A stretch of 64,000 nt of DNA from UBA9300 sp032260385 (GTDB taxonomy: Bacteria > Bacteroidota > Bacteroidia > Bacteroidales > VadinHA17): assembly GCA_032260385.1 (NCBI GenBank), contig JAVVEL010000001.1, positions 124,001 to 188,000 of the forward strand, in the 5' to 3' direction. Shown in pieces: positions 43,989 to 51,590 of this stretch. Both the position numbers and the translations under genes were made by a program. The number at the start of each line of letters is the position of its first letter. Position 1 is the stretch's first letter. The notes beneath the pieces are model-generated. The model made no database searches and was not told the origin of the DNA. It was given only the letters and a program-made list of their open reading frames with translations.

Positions 43989-44005
43989 GAGTCTTATGCC
44001 CGGCC

Positions 44006-44035
44006 TTGCATGTAAGCATAAAACATTTAATTTTG
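44006..44035 (+). promoter_or_regulatory. Promoter of the PafA-like gene
   Basis: TTG at 44006-44008, 19 bases, then TAATTTTG at 44028-44035: a full -33/-7 match. The ATG at 44091 is 55 bases downstream. Confidence 0.6.
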
Positions 44036-44090
44036 CCACTTAATTCCTCTGCTATGCCTCAATTATAAGAGGTAAGTTAATATTTATGAA

Positions 44091-45746
44091 ATGAAGAGAA
44101 TAACCGTTTTTATTTTACTGCTGCTTATTTCACTAAGATCATTTAGCCAGAATGCATATATACCGCCCGAAAAGCCGGGTCTTGTCATTGGGATCGTTAT
44201 TGAGCAATTCCGATATGATTACATTGACAAATACTGGAATATGTTTTCTGAGGGTGGTTTAAAAAAACTTATTAATGAGGGGACTTTTTACAAGAATGCC
44301 TCCTATGATTTTTTCCTGAGCCAGTCGGCACCGGCTCATGCCACACTGTCCACGGGAACTGTTCCCCGTCACCATGGCGTTGTTGCAGATAACTGGTACC
44401 TGCCATTGAGGGAGGAGATAATATATTGTACATCAGATAACAGTGTAAACCCGGTCGGGGGTAGTTTCGAAAGGGGGCTTCATTCTCCGGTGAACCTGCT
44501 TGCAAGCACTTTTGGGGATGAGCTAAAGCTGGCTACGGGGGGCAGGGCGAAGGTATTCGGGCTCGGGATGAAGGAACACAGCGCAATACTTGCCTCGGGT
44601 CATTCCGCTGATGCAGCTTACTGGTATGATAATGTAACAGGGACCTGGATGACCAGCACCCATTACCTCGATTCATTACCAGGCTGGCTGAATGATTTTA
44701 ATGCTATGAGTCTGGCCGATACCTACCTTGGCGGGAAATGGAATACCCTTCTTGATATTGAAAAATACAGGCTATGCCTCCCCGACACAAACGGGTATGA
44801 GATGGGCATTGAGGGCCGTACAGTTTTTCCATATGATCTGAAAAAGATGAGCACAACCTCTATCCTGGGCATAATTAATAAAAAAAGAGACTATTCATTC
44901 CTTGAGAAAGTGCCGGCATCTGACACCTATACTGCCGATATGGCCATCAGGCTGATTGAAGAAGAAGGACTTGGGGAGGATGAGCTTACCGATTTTCTCA
45001 GTGTAACATTTTCTGCGACAGATAATATAGGACATAATTTCGGACCTTCCTCCGTTGAAATGGCTGATGCAATACTGAGGCTCGATCGCGACATAGAGCA
45101 TTTCCTGGATTATATACATGAGAAGCTGGGGAAGAAAAACGTTCTCATATACCTTACTTCAGCACATGGCCTCGCTGAAATACCGTCGGTTCTTTCGGAT
45201 AAAAAAATTCCGTCAGGCTACTTCAGACATAACCAGGCAATGACCCTCCTTAAAAGTTACCTTAATGTTATCTATGGTCAGGGCAACTGGGTAAAGGGCT
45301 ATTATGAGAAACAGGTTTACCTCAACCGGACACTTATAGAAGATTCCGGACTCGAGATGTCAGATTTCCAGGTTACAGTATCAAGATTCCTTACGCAGTT
45401 CTCTGGTGTAGCCAATGCAGTTCCCGGAACTGTGCTTTCTGATAATGAGTTTACCCGCGGCCATTATGCAAAGATGCGGGACAGCTTTGATCCCCTGAGA
45501 AGCGGGGATATTATACTTAACCTCAGGCCGGCCTGGGTTGAGAACGATTTCAGGGTAACGAACCATAACTCGGCTTATGAATATGATTCCCATGTGCCGC
45601 TTATATGGTACGGATGGACTGTTAACAGGTCCAGCGTTACAAGGAAGGTAAGTATGAACGACCTGGCAGCAACCCTGTCTGCCCTGTGCAGGGTGCCTGT
45701 TCCAAATGCCTGCACGGGAGAGCCGCTAAGCGAGCTTTTCAGATAA
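44091..45746 (+). CDS. PafA-like alkaline phosphatase family protein with altered active site
   Basis: 551 residues with signal peptide (MKRITVFILLLLISLRSFSQ). The whole length follows the PafA-type periplasmic phosphomonoesterase: VIGIVIEQFRYDYIDKYW, GGRAKVFGLGMKEHSAILASGHSADAAYWY, FSATDNIGHNFGPSS and YEYDSHVPLIWYGW. Several key residues differ from Flavobacterium-type PafA: Glu38 replaces metal ligand Asp38, Ser79 replaces nucleophile Thr79, His replaces Arg164 (GMKEH), and Ala358 replaces the metal ligand Asp352 (LTSAHG instead of LTADHG). Asp311, His315, His359 and the C-terminal histidine remain. It may have reduced or different activity. Confidence 0.85.
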   Translation: MKRITVFILLLLISLRSFSQNAYIPPEKPGLVIGIVIEQFRYDYIDKYWNMFSEGGLKKLINEGTFYKNASYDFFLSQSAPAHATLSTGTVPRHHGVVADNWYLPLREEIIYCTSDNSVNPVGGSFERGLHSPVNLLASTFGDELKLATGGRAKVFGLGMKEHSAILASGHSADAAYWYDNVTGTWMTSTHYLDSLPGWLNDFNAMSLADTYLGGKWNTLLDIEKYRLCLPDTNGYEMGIEGRTVFPYDLKKMSTTSILGIINKKRDYSFLEKVPASDTYTADMAIRLIEEEGLGEDELTDFLSVTFSATDNIGHNFGPSSVEMADAILRLDRDIEHFLDYIHEKLGKKNVLIYLTSAHGLAEIPSVLSDKKIPSGYFRHNQAMTLLKSYLNVIYGQGNWVKGYYEKQVYLNRTLIEDSGLEMSDFQVTVSRFLTQFSGVANAVPGTVLSDNEFTRGHYAKMRDSFDPLRSGDIILNLRPAWVENDFRVTNHNSAYEYDSHVPLIWYGWTVNRSSVTRKVSMNDLAATLSALCRVPVPNACTGEPLSELFR

Positions 45747-45816
45747 TGGTATGCTTTTTGAATGTTCACAGGCAGACGCAAAAGGAAAATATATTTTTAT
45801 GTTTTATTCATTTTTC

Positions 45817-45824
45817 TATATTTG
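45817..45824 (+). promoter_or_regulatory. Candidate -7 box for the TPR protein gene
   Basis: TATATTTG, a perfect TAnnTTTG match, 39 bases before the ATG at 45864; the region is AT-rich and -33 is weak. Confidence 0.5.
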
Positions 45825-45863
45825 CATGAATTTTAAACACGTAAATAATTAAAATCAAATAAT

Positions 45864-46853
45864 ATGGGAGTATCATTAAAGAAAAGCTTAAAAGCAATGC
45901 TGTTCCTGGCATTTCTGGGAATTGCACCGGTCATTTACGGTCAGACAAGTATCAATGATGTAAAAGCCTCATTCAACCAGGCGGTTCAAATGGAAAAAAT
46001 AAATCCGGAGGCTGCCATCAATTCATATGAGACGGTTATACAACTGGCTGATGAAGTTGGAGGTGAGGAGGCTGAACAAATTAAGAGTCAGGCCTTATCA
46101 AGAATTCCGAAAATGCATTATGAACTGGCCAAGAAACTTGCCGGAGCAAAAGACTATGAAGGTTCAGTTAAAATGCTCGATGCATCAATTGAAGGATTCA
46201 ATAAGATAGGCGATAGCAGGAGTGCCTCCAGGTCGGTGGGCACCATCCTGAGCATCAGGAATGTGCAGGGTTCAGCCGCAATGAATGAAGGTAATTATAC
46301 CGAAGCCCTTGCTTTTTATGATGATGCCTTGCAAAGAGACCCCGGTTATACCAAAGGCTATCTTGGCAAACTATTGATCTACGATAAGATGGAAGATATT
46401 GATAAGATGGAGGAAACTGCCATTATGGGGCTCCAGGTGTGTCAGCAGGAAAATGATAACCGGACTGCCGGTGACATAAACAAGGTGATGAGTACTTATT
46501 TTTTCAATGACGCACAAACAGCCATGGCCGGCAAGGAATATGCAAAGGCAGAAAGCAACCTCAAGAGTACCATCGAATACGGAAATAATAATGTTATCGT
46601 GCATTACCAGCTGGGTCTTGCACAGAAATTCCAGGAAAAGTGGAATGATGCAGTTGCTTCATTCAGTAAGGCTCTTGAACTTGAGATGGAGGGTCCTGAA
46701 GATAAGGCAAAAATATATTTTGGACTGGGCGAGTCTTACCAGGCTCTGGGCCAGAATGCACAGGCATGCACAGCTTATAAGAATGCTTATTACGGCGAGT
46801 TCGCAGAAGCAGCCAAATACCAGGTTGAAAATGTCCTGGAATGCGATAAGTAG
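45864..46853 (+). CDS. Exported tetratricopeptide repeat protein
   Basis: 329 residues. The N-terminal signal peptide ends near VIYGQ. At least five TPR-like helix pairs follow: MHYELAKKLAGAKDYEGSVKMLDASIEG, GSAAMNEGNYTEALAFYDDALQRDPGYTKGY, MAGKEYAKAESNLKSTIEYG, QKFQEKWNDAVASFSKALELE and GLGESYQALGQNAQACTAYKNA. TPR solenoids bind partner proteins. It is a single-gene unit with its own promoter and terminator; the partner is unknown. Confidence 0.88.
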   Translation: MGVSLKKSLKAMLFLAFLGIAPVIYGQTSINDVKASFNQAVQMEKINPEAAINSYETVIQLADEVGGEEAEQIKSQALSRIPKMHYELAKKLAGAKDYEGSVKMLDASIEGFNKIGDSRSASRSVGTILSIRNVQGSAAMNEGNYTEALAFYDDALQRDPGYTKGYLGKLLIYDKMEDIDKMEETAIMGLQVCQQENDNRTAGDINKVMSTYFFNDAQTAMAGKEYAKAESNLKSTIEYGNNNVIVHYQLGLAQKFQEKWNDAVASFSKALELEMEGPEDKAKIYFGLGESYQALGQNAQACTAYKNAYYGEFAEAAKYQVENVLECDK

Positions 46854-46887
46854 ATTTTAACAAAGCATCTGAAAAGAGCAAAGACAT

Positions 46888-46920
46888 AAATACCTCTCCG
46901 GCAACTGAGAGGTATTTTTG
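46888..46920 (+). terminator. Intrinsic terminator of the TPR gene
   Basis: AAATACCTCTC (46888-46898) pairs perfectly over 11 bases with GAGAGGTATTT (46907-46917), loop of 8, followed by TTG; 35 bases after the stop. Confidence 0.8.
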
Positions 46921-46999
46921 TTATCTCACCTGCCCGCCACCACCAGCCACAGTCACCATCCGCCAGCGAGCCCGCAGAAATCCCATGCTTTCAGTATGA

Positions 47000-47725
47000 T
47001 CACACTGCCCGGTTCTCCTCTCTTACTCTGCAAGCTATCTCAAGAAGGCCGGGATCTTCTTCGTAACCATTACCCAGGACTACCATATCGGCCCCGGCAT
47101 CAAAGGCTTCTCTGATATTATCACCTGTGCGTAATCCTCCGCCTACTATCAGTGGAACACTTACTGCACTGCGCACCTCCCTTATCACGGCGGGAGGCAC
47201 AGGGTGACCGGCACCACTGCCGCCCTCCAGGTATATAATCTTAAGACCCAACATTTCTCCGGCAATGGCTGTGGCAACTGCTATATCAATTTTTGAAGAG
47301 GGTATTGCATCGGTCTGACTCATGTATTCAACTGATGTTTTTGCACCGCAACTGATGAGGACATAGCCGGTGGGTATGATCTCAATATCCATCTTTTTTA
47401 AATGAGGAGCTGCAATAACGTGGTTTCCAATAAGAAGATCAGGATTCCTGCCCGAAATAAGCGACAATAACAATATAGCATCAGCTTTATCACTTAGCTG
47501 TAAAAGGCTCCCGGGGAAAAGTACAACGGGTATATCAGTGCTTTCTTTAAGATTTGCTATAAGTTTATCGGGGTGGACACTGGTCAGGCTTCCTCCCATA
47601 AAAATGAAATCAGGCCTGTTCCCTGACCTTATCCCTTTGAGCATCTTGATATCGTCAGGCTCATAATTATCAGGATCCATTAAGAGGGCGATACATTTTT
47701 GCCTTTTCAGACTCTCTATCATCAT
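47000..47725 (-). CDS. Geranylgeranylglyceryl phosphate synthase family protein (PcrB-like)
   Basis: 241 residues; ATG codons at 47725 and 47722 are both possible. It is a TIM-barrel prenyltransferase: LMDPDNYEPDDIKML, DFIFMGGSLTS, VVLFPGSLLQLS, YLEGGSGAGHPVPPAVI and the phosphate loop VGGGLRTGDNIREAFDAGADMVVLGNG. Archaeal and bacteroidotal members link a polyprenyl diphosphate to sn-glycerol-1-phosphate, the first ether-lipid step, whereas Bacillus PcrB uses heptaprenyl diphosphate. The lipid product in Bacteroidota is not established. Its 5' end overlaps the phosphopantetheinyl transferase gene by 56 bases. Confidence 0.9.
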   Translation of the reverse strand: MMIESLKRQKCIALLMDPDNYEPDDIKMLKGIRSGNRPDFIFMGGSLTSVHPDKLIANLKESTDIPVVLFPGSLLQLSDKADAILLLSLISGRNPDLLIGNHVIAAPHLKKMDIEIIPTGYVLISCGAKTSVEYMSQTDAIPSSKIDIAVATAIAGEMLGLKIIYLEGGSGAGHPVPPAVIREVRSAVSVPLIVGGGLRTGDNIREAFDAGADMVVLGNGYEEDPGLLEIACRVREENRAV

Positions 47726-48359
47726 ATTCTTTTTTTGTCCAGACTATTGCATAATTCTCATAACGGGTATACTGCAAATCAAATACATCGTTAATCATGT
47801 CAGTTTTTACCTCGCCCCTTATATCACCTGATTCCTGAATATCAAAGGGATAGATGGTGATATTCTTCTGCATGTTTATGCCTTCCTTGTCGCATATTTT
47901 GTAAAGGGCTTCTTTTGCACACCAGTGCAGGTAGAGATGGTATTTTTTCAGTTCCCTCTTCCTGGTGATCTTCTCATTTTTATTAATGAATTTGCGGGCT
48001 ATACCCATAATGTTTGCACTCATATATTCAAGGTCGAGGCCGATCCTCTCACGCGAACTCAGCATCAGGGCTGTAAGTTTATTGGAATGGGAAATACTTA
48101 TGAAATGAGATCCGTCTTTAAGAAAAGGTTTATTGTTCTTATTATAGACTATCCTGGCTTCGGGACCAAGGAGTTCTGCCAGCAGTGCCCTTACACTTAA
48201 AAATTCCAGCTTTCTGGAAGTACTTTTAAACTGCCTGAATTTCTTACGGTCATCGGGGCCCAGTTCAACCATCGACAATAATCTCTTGAGGTCTTCTTCG
48301 ATCTTCCACACCCCAAGCATCGTATATTCATTGAGATGATGTTCAGATATACAGGCCAT
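47670..48359 (-). CDS. 4'-phosphopantetheinyl transferase superfamily protein
   Basis: 229 residues. The family motifs are visible: FISISHSNK, IGLDLEYM with a magnesium-binding acidic residue, and LHWCAKEALYK with the W-x-x-KEA core. It transfers phosphopantetheine from CoA to a serine of acyl or peptidyl carrier proteins. Its length and two-domain form are Sfp/AcpT-like rather than AcpS-like. It lies after gldD, and the 3' end overlaps the GGGP synthase gene. Confidence 0.88.
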   Translation of the reverse strand: MACISEHHLNEYTMLGVWKIEEDLKRLLSMVELGPDDRKKFRQFKSTSRKLEFLSVRALLAELLGPEARIVYNKNNKPFLKDGSHFISISHSNKLTALMLSSRERIGLDLEYMSANIMGIARKFINKNEKITRKRELKKYHLYLHWCAKEALYKICDKEGINMQKNITIYPFDIQESGDIRGEVKTDMINDVFDLQYTRYENYAIVWTKKEYDDRESEKAKMYRPLNGS

Positions 48360-48371
48360 TTTTTTGTTTTG

Positions 48372-48953
48372 TCATTTCCACTCAAGTGTCTCAATAAGAT
48401 GTATTATATCTTCCCTGAAAAAACTGATTACCGGTGCCAGCGAGTCTTTGTTGGGTTGGGCATCAAAATACAGGGAGCCCCTAAGGTAATGACTTATGCT
48501 GTCAGTTACAAAGAACTGAACTGAGGAGGCTGCATCACCACTTATCAGGTAAATAATCCCAAATACGTTTTTTTCTTCATTGGTCCATAGCCTTTCTTCA
48601 ATGGCATCGGCTTTGACCGAATGCTTATATGCAAGCTTATGAGCATCATCAGTGAGCAGTCCCAGGTTGTTCTTAACATCCATATAACTGAGGTGCAGCC
48701 TGCCCTTATAGTCGGGAAATTCAATGTTAAACCAGCAGTATTCATCCATGCCCGGCTCTTTGCTTATCAGGCTGTAAACCGGGTATTCGAAGGTGAAGGG
48801 GCAAATGGAATCAAACATGGTATAATTCTTTTCCGGGAAGTCTATCCTGAAATGTCCCCTGGGCCTTGGTACGCTGTTGCCGCCGCATGAAAACAGTGAA
48901 AATGCAAGGCATACGCTTATGATGAATAGTATTTCATTTACCCTTCTAATCAT
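48372..48953 (-). CDS. gldD: Gliding motility lipoprotein GldD
   Basis: 193 residues. The lipoprotein signal ends FSLFSCGG (lipidated Cys at about residue 23), and the family N-terminus PRPRGHFRIDFPEKNY follows, then CPFTFEYPVYS and WFNIEFPDYKGRLHLSY. GldD is required for gliding and chitin use in Flavobacterium johnsoniae; its biochemical role is not known. It overlaps gldE by 8 bases, a gene pair conserved across Bacteroidota. Confidence 0.93.
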   Translation of the reverse strand: MIRRVNEILFIISVCLAFSLFSCGGNSVPRPRGHFRIDFPEKNYTMFDSICPFTFEYPVYSLISKEPGMDEYCWFNIEFPDYKGRLHLSYMDVKNNLGLLTDDAHKLAYKHSVKADAIEERLWTNEEKNVFGIIYLISGDAASSVQFFVTDSISHYLRGSLYFDAQPNKDSLAPVISFFREDIIHLIETLEWK

Positions 48954-50268
48954 CTGGGTCTGGTCTTATTTCCACCCTCAGTTTTTTTATCCTCCGTTTA
49001 TCAGCTGATAGGATTTTAAAATGGAAATCTTTGTAATCGATGCTGAATCCCTGGCCCGGTATCTCTCCTGTAAGCTCTAATATCAAACCGGCAAGTGTAT
49101 CAGAATCACCTCTTACCTCTTCAAAGGGATCACTGTCAATTTCCAGTACCTTAAAAAAGTCATTCAAAAGTGTTTTCCCTTCGAAAATATAAATATTGTC
49201 CTCAATCTTTTCAAAAGATATTTCCTCTTCATCATGCTCATCAGGGATCTCTCCCACAATTTCTTCAAGTATATCCTCGAGAGTAATAATCCCGCTTGTC
49301 CCCCCATATTCGTCAATGACAATAGCCATATGTATCTTTTTAGTCTGGAATTCCTCAAGGAGGTCATTTATCCTTTTTGTTTCCGGGACAAAATATGGAG
49401 GTCTCAGCAGTGACTGCCACTTAAAGCCGGCAGGTTTATGGTAGTGAGGCAGGATATCCTTTACATAGAGTATCCCTTCCACATTGTCGAAGGTACGAGA
49501 GTATACGGGTATCCGGGAATAGCCTGATTCAATTATCTGGGATATCACATCGGTGAAGGCTGTTTTTATGTCGATAGCCATTATATCTATCCTTGGTCTC
49601 ATTATTTCCTTTGCCTCAATATTGCCGAATTTTACTATTCCCTTAAGTATTTTTTCATCATCCTTGTTTTCGCCCGAAGCCAGGCTTATGGCCTCAGAAA
49701 GTTCACCCTTGCTTATTATGTGGTCTTTCTGGCCGTTCCTGTTTTTAACAAGCGAGGTTGATTTTATCAGGAAAATACTGAGTGGTCTGAATATTTTTTC
49801 GCATATGCTCAATGGTCTTGCCATAAGCAGGCTAAACCGCACATTTTGTTTTGTTGCATAAACTTTAGGAAGTATTTCGCCAAAAAGAAGCAGGATAAAG
49901 GTAATCACAAGCACCTTGAGCAGGAATCCAAGCACGGGTTTATCAGAAAAATCGAACAACTGGTTGCTTATATAGGCTGATAATAAAACAATGCCCACGT
50001 TTACAAAATTATTGGCTATAAGTATGGTACTCAGTAATTCTTCGGGTTTGACCAGGAGTCTGAGTGCGACCGATGACTTACGGGAACTCTTTTGTGTAAG
50101 CTCGTCAATCTGGGCCGGTCCTAGCGAGAAGTAAGCCACCTCTGAGCCGGAAATGAATGCCGAACAGATGAGCAAGATCACCAGTACAGCGAGTTCAATG
50201 AACACGGGTGTTGTAATGGCAATAATATGTAAGGCTAAGATCTGTTGATAAGGGTCAATAGTATCCAA
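48946..50268 (-). CDS. gldE: Gliding motility-associated protein GldE (CorC/HlyC family)
   Basis: 440 residues. The N-terminal DUF21-type membrane domain has about four helices (VFIELAVLVILLICSAFISGSEVAYFSL and following). Then comes a CBS pair (RPRIDIMAIDIKTAFTDVISQIIESGYSRIPVYS, MAIVIDEYGGTSGIITLEDILEEIVGEIPDEHDE) and a C-terminal CorC_HlyC domain. Relatives are CorC/MpfA-type magnesium or cobalt export proteins. In gliding bacteria the gene is tied to gldD. It lies 21 bases after ssb in the same direction. Confidence 0.92.
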   Translation of the reverse strand: MDTIDPYQQILALHIIAITTPVFIELAVLVILLICSAFISGSEVAYFSLGPAQIDELTQKSSRKSSVALRLLVKPEELLSTILIANNFVNVGIVLLSAYISNQLFDFSDKPVLGFLLKVLVITFILLLFGEILPKVYATKQNVRFSLLMARPLSICEKIFRPLSIFLIKSTSLVKNRNGQKDHIISKGELSEAISLASGENKDDEKILKGIVKFGNIEAKEIMRPRIDIMAIDIKTAFTDVISQIIESGYSRIPVYSRTFDNVEGILYVKDILPHYHKPAGFKWQSLLRPPYFVPETKRINDLLEEFQTKKIHMAIVIDEYGGTSGIITLEDILEEIVGEIPDEHDEEEISFEKIEDNIYIFEGKTLLNDFFKVLEIDSDPFEEVRGDSDTLAGLILELTGEIPGQGFSIDYKDFHFKILSADKRRIKKLRVEIRPDPDD

Positions 50269-50289
50269 TTGACAAACATTTGATTAACA

Positions 50290-50784
50290 CTAGAATGGCA
50301 GGTCATCGGCTTCATCGGAGACACCAGTGGAATCGTCCGGGTCTCCGAAGGGCTTATCATCCTGTGATGCTGCCTCAATGTCTTCCTGTTTTGACCGGGT
50401 CCCGGTTTCACTGAGCGGTGATTCGTCATCATCAGTATTTTCCGGCTGGTTTTCGGAGCGGCGTCCAAGCATTTGCATATTATCAGCAATGATCTCGGTA
50501 ATATATCTTTTGTTTCCGTCCCTGTCATCGTATGAACGGGTACGTATTTTACCCTCAATAAAAAGCTGGGATCCTTTTTTTACAAATCTCTCGGCAACTT
50601 CAGCCAGACCTCTCCATAATACAACATTATGCCACTCAGTAGTGGTTATTCGCTCTCCATCCCTGCTCCTGTAAGTTTCACTTGTGGCAAAAGGGAACCT
50701 TGCCACCGGTACATTTGTGTCAACATAACGCACTTCGGGGTCTTTCCCTACATTACCCACTAAAATAACCTTGTTAACTGACAT
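50290..50784 (-). CDS. ssb: Single-stranded DNA-binding protein
   Basis: 164 residues. The OB-fold starts MSVNKVILVGNVGKDPEVRY and includes TEWHNVVLWRGLAEVAERFVKKGSQLFIEGKIRTRSY. A disordered acidic linker leads to the C-terminal tip ADDLPF, which binds partner repair and replication proteins. Its promoter (50819-50848) overlaps a 15-base palindrome. gldE-gldD follow on the same strand. Confidence 0.96.
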   Translation of the reverse strand: MSVNKVILVGNVGKDPEVRYVDTNVPVARFPFATSETYRSRDGERITTTEWHNVVLWRGLAEVAERFVKKGSQLFIEGKIRTRSYDDRDGNKRYITEIIADNMQMLGRRSENQPENTDDDESPLSETGTRSKQEDIEAASQDDKPFGDPDDSTGVSDEADDLPF

Positions 50785-50818
50785 TTTTATTTAGTTTAAA
50801 GCACAATTATTTAGGAGG

Positions 50819-50851
50819 TAAAGGTAGTAAAAATAAAGCTTGTCACAAGCT
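50819..50851 (-). promoter_or_regulatory. ssb promoter with overlapping palindrome
   Basis: On the minus strand TTG (50848-50846), 19 bases, then TACCTTTA (50826-50819), one base off TAnnTTTG. The -33 element lies inside the palindrome AGCTTGT-C-ACAAGCT (50837-50851), a plausible operator. The ATG is 34 bases downstream. Confidence 0.5.
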
Positions 50852-51039
50852 GTCAGTAAAAAATGCGGTGTATTTTATATAGTTTCAGTATTGCCCCGCC
50901 GGTGAAAAAACCAGACAGAATGCCAACATTAGAGTTATAATAAAGCTCATGACTAATATATTAACACTATTTCAAGGAGTTATGAGTAAAAAAAAGTAAA
51001 AAATAAGGCTAAGTGTTTTATTTATAGAAAATAATATTT

Positions 51040-51047
51040 TACATTTG
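51040..51047 (+). promoter_or_regulatory. Candidate -7 box for the HU-family gene
   Basis: TACATTTG, a perfect TAnnTTTG match, 58 bases before the ATG at 51106. The -33 site reads TTA. Confidence 0.5.
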
Positions 51048-51105
51048 CAGTTGTTAATTTCGAAAAAATTAAAACATATAAATTGTTGAATTAAAACTCA
51101 TTAAA

Positions 51106-51390
51106 ATGACTAAAGCAGACATCGTTAACGAAATTGCCAAAAAAACCGGTATTGAAAAGGTAACTGTACAGAGAACTGTTGAAGAGTTCATGGATTCGGT
51201 AAAAGATTCAATGGTTGATGGTAATAATGTATACCTCAGGGGATTTGGCAGCTTCATAGTTAAGAAAAGAGCAAAGAAAACTGCAAGGAATATTTCCAAG
51301 AATACAACCATTATTATTCCTGAACATTTCATTCCGGCTTTCAAACCTTCAAAGTCATTTATTAACAAAGTTAAGAATAACGTTAAGTAG
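51106..51390 (+). CDS. HU-family DNA-binding protein
   Basis: 94 residues. The helical dimerisation part (MTKADIVNEIAKKTGIEKVTVQRTVEEFMDSVKDSM) is followed by the GSFIV-type strand (NVYLRGFGSFIVKKRAKKTARN) and the DNA-intercalating arm (TTIIIPEHFIPAFKPSK, with the conserved proline). It bends DNA and helps organise the nucleoid. The following 30-residue gene starts 7 bases later. Confidence 0.95.
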   Translation: MTKADIVNEIAKKTGIEKVTVQRTVEEFMDSVKDSMVDGNNVYLRGFGSFIVKKRAKKTARNISKNTTIIIPEHFIPAFKPSKSFINKVKNNVK

Positions 51391-51397
51391 ATAATTT

Positions 51398-51490
51398 ATG
51401 CCAAGCGGGAAAAAGAGAAAAAGACATAAGATGGCTACCCACAAACGCAAAAAGCGTTTGAGGAAGAACAGGCATAAGAAGAAGAAATAG
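51398..51490 (+). CDS. Small basic protein (AURKAIP1/COX24-like)
   Basis: 30 residues, ATG at 51398 to TAG at 51488-51490. It starts MPSGKKRKRHKMATHKRKKR, with 18 or more Lys/Arg in the whole protein. This short, almost purely basic sequence recurs in Bacteroidota next to HU and rng and resembles the COX24/AURKAIP1 domain, probably a ribosome-associated protein. The role is inferred from composition and conservation. Confidence 0.8.
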   Translation: MPSGKKRKRHKMATHKRKKRLRKNRHKKKK

Positions 51491-51522
51491 GCTCCTGTTA
51501 TGCAGGTTGTTCACAATTTATG

Positions 51523-51556
51523 CTAAACCTAAAGATTGTCTGATCTTTAGGTTTAG
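51523..51556. terminator. 14-bp inverted repeat after the small basic protein gene
   Basis: CTAAACCTAAAGAT (51523-51536) and ATCTTTAGGTTTAG (51543-51556) are perfect complements with a 6-base loop. The downstream sequence is TATATTATAAAAATA, not a T run, so termination is possible but not certain. It lies 35 bases before the rng start and could instead be an RNase G autoregulation site. Confidence 0.55.
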
Positions 51557-51590
51557 TATATTATAAAAATAAGATCTATATTACCTTAAT

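Larger units (their letters stand above)
50785..51105. other. Divergent intergenic region between ssb and the HU gene
   Basis: 321 bases. It holds the ssb promoter and palindrome (50819-50851, minus) and a -7 box for the HU gene (51040-51047, plus). The middle part (50855-51030) is AT-rich, and I see no gene or clear RNA in it. Confidence 0.7.

Noticed and set aside
43994..44021. Hairpin TTATGC/GCATAA as terminator of the M14 peptidase gene
   Set aside because: Only 6 bp with a 16-base loop and no T tract, and it overlaps the promoter of the next gene.
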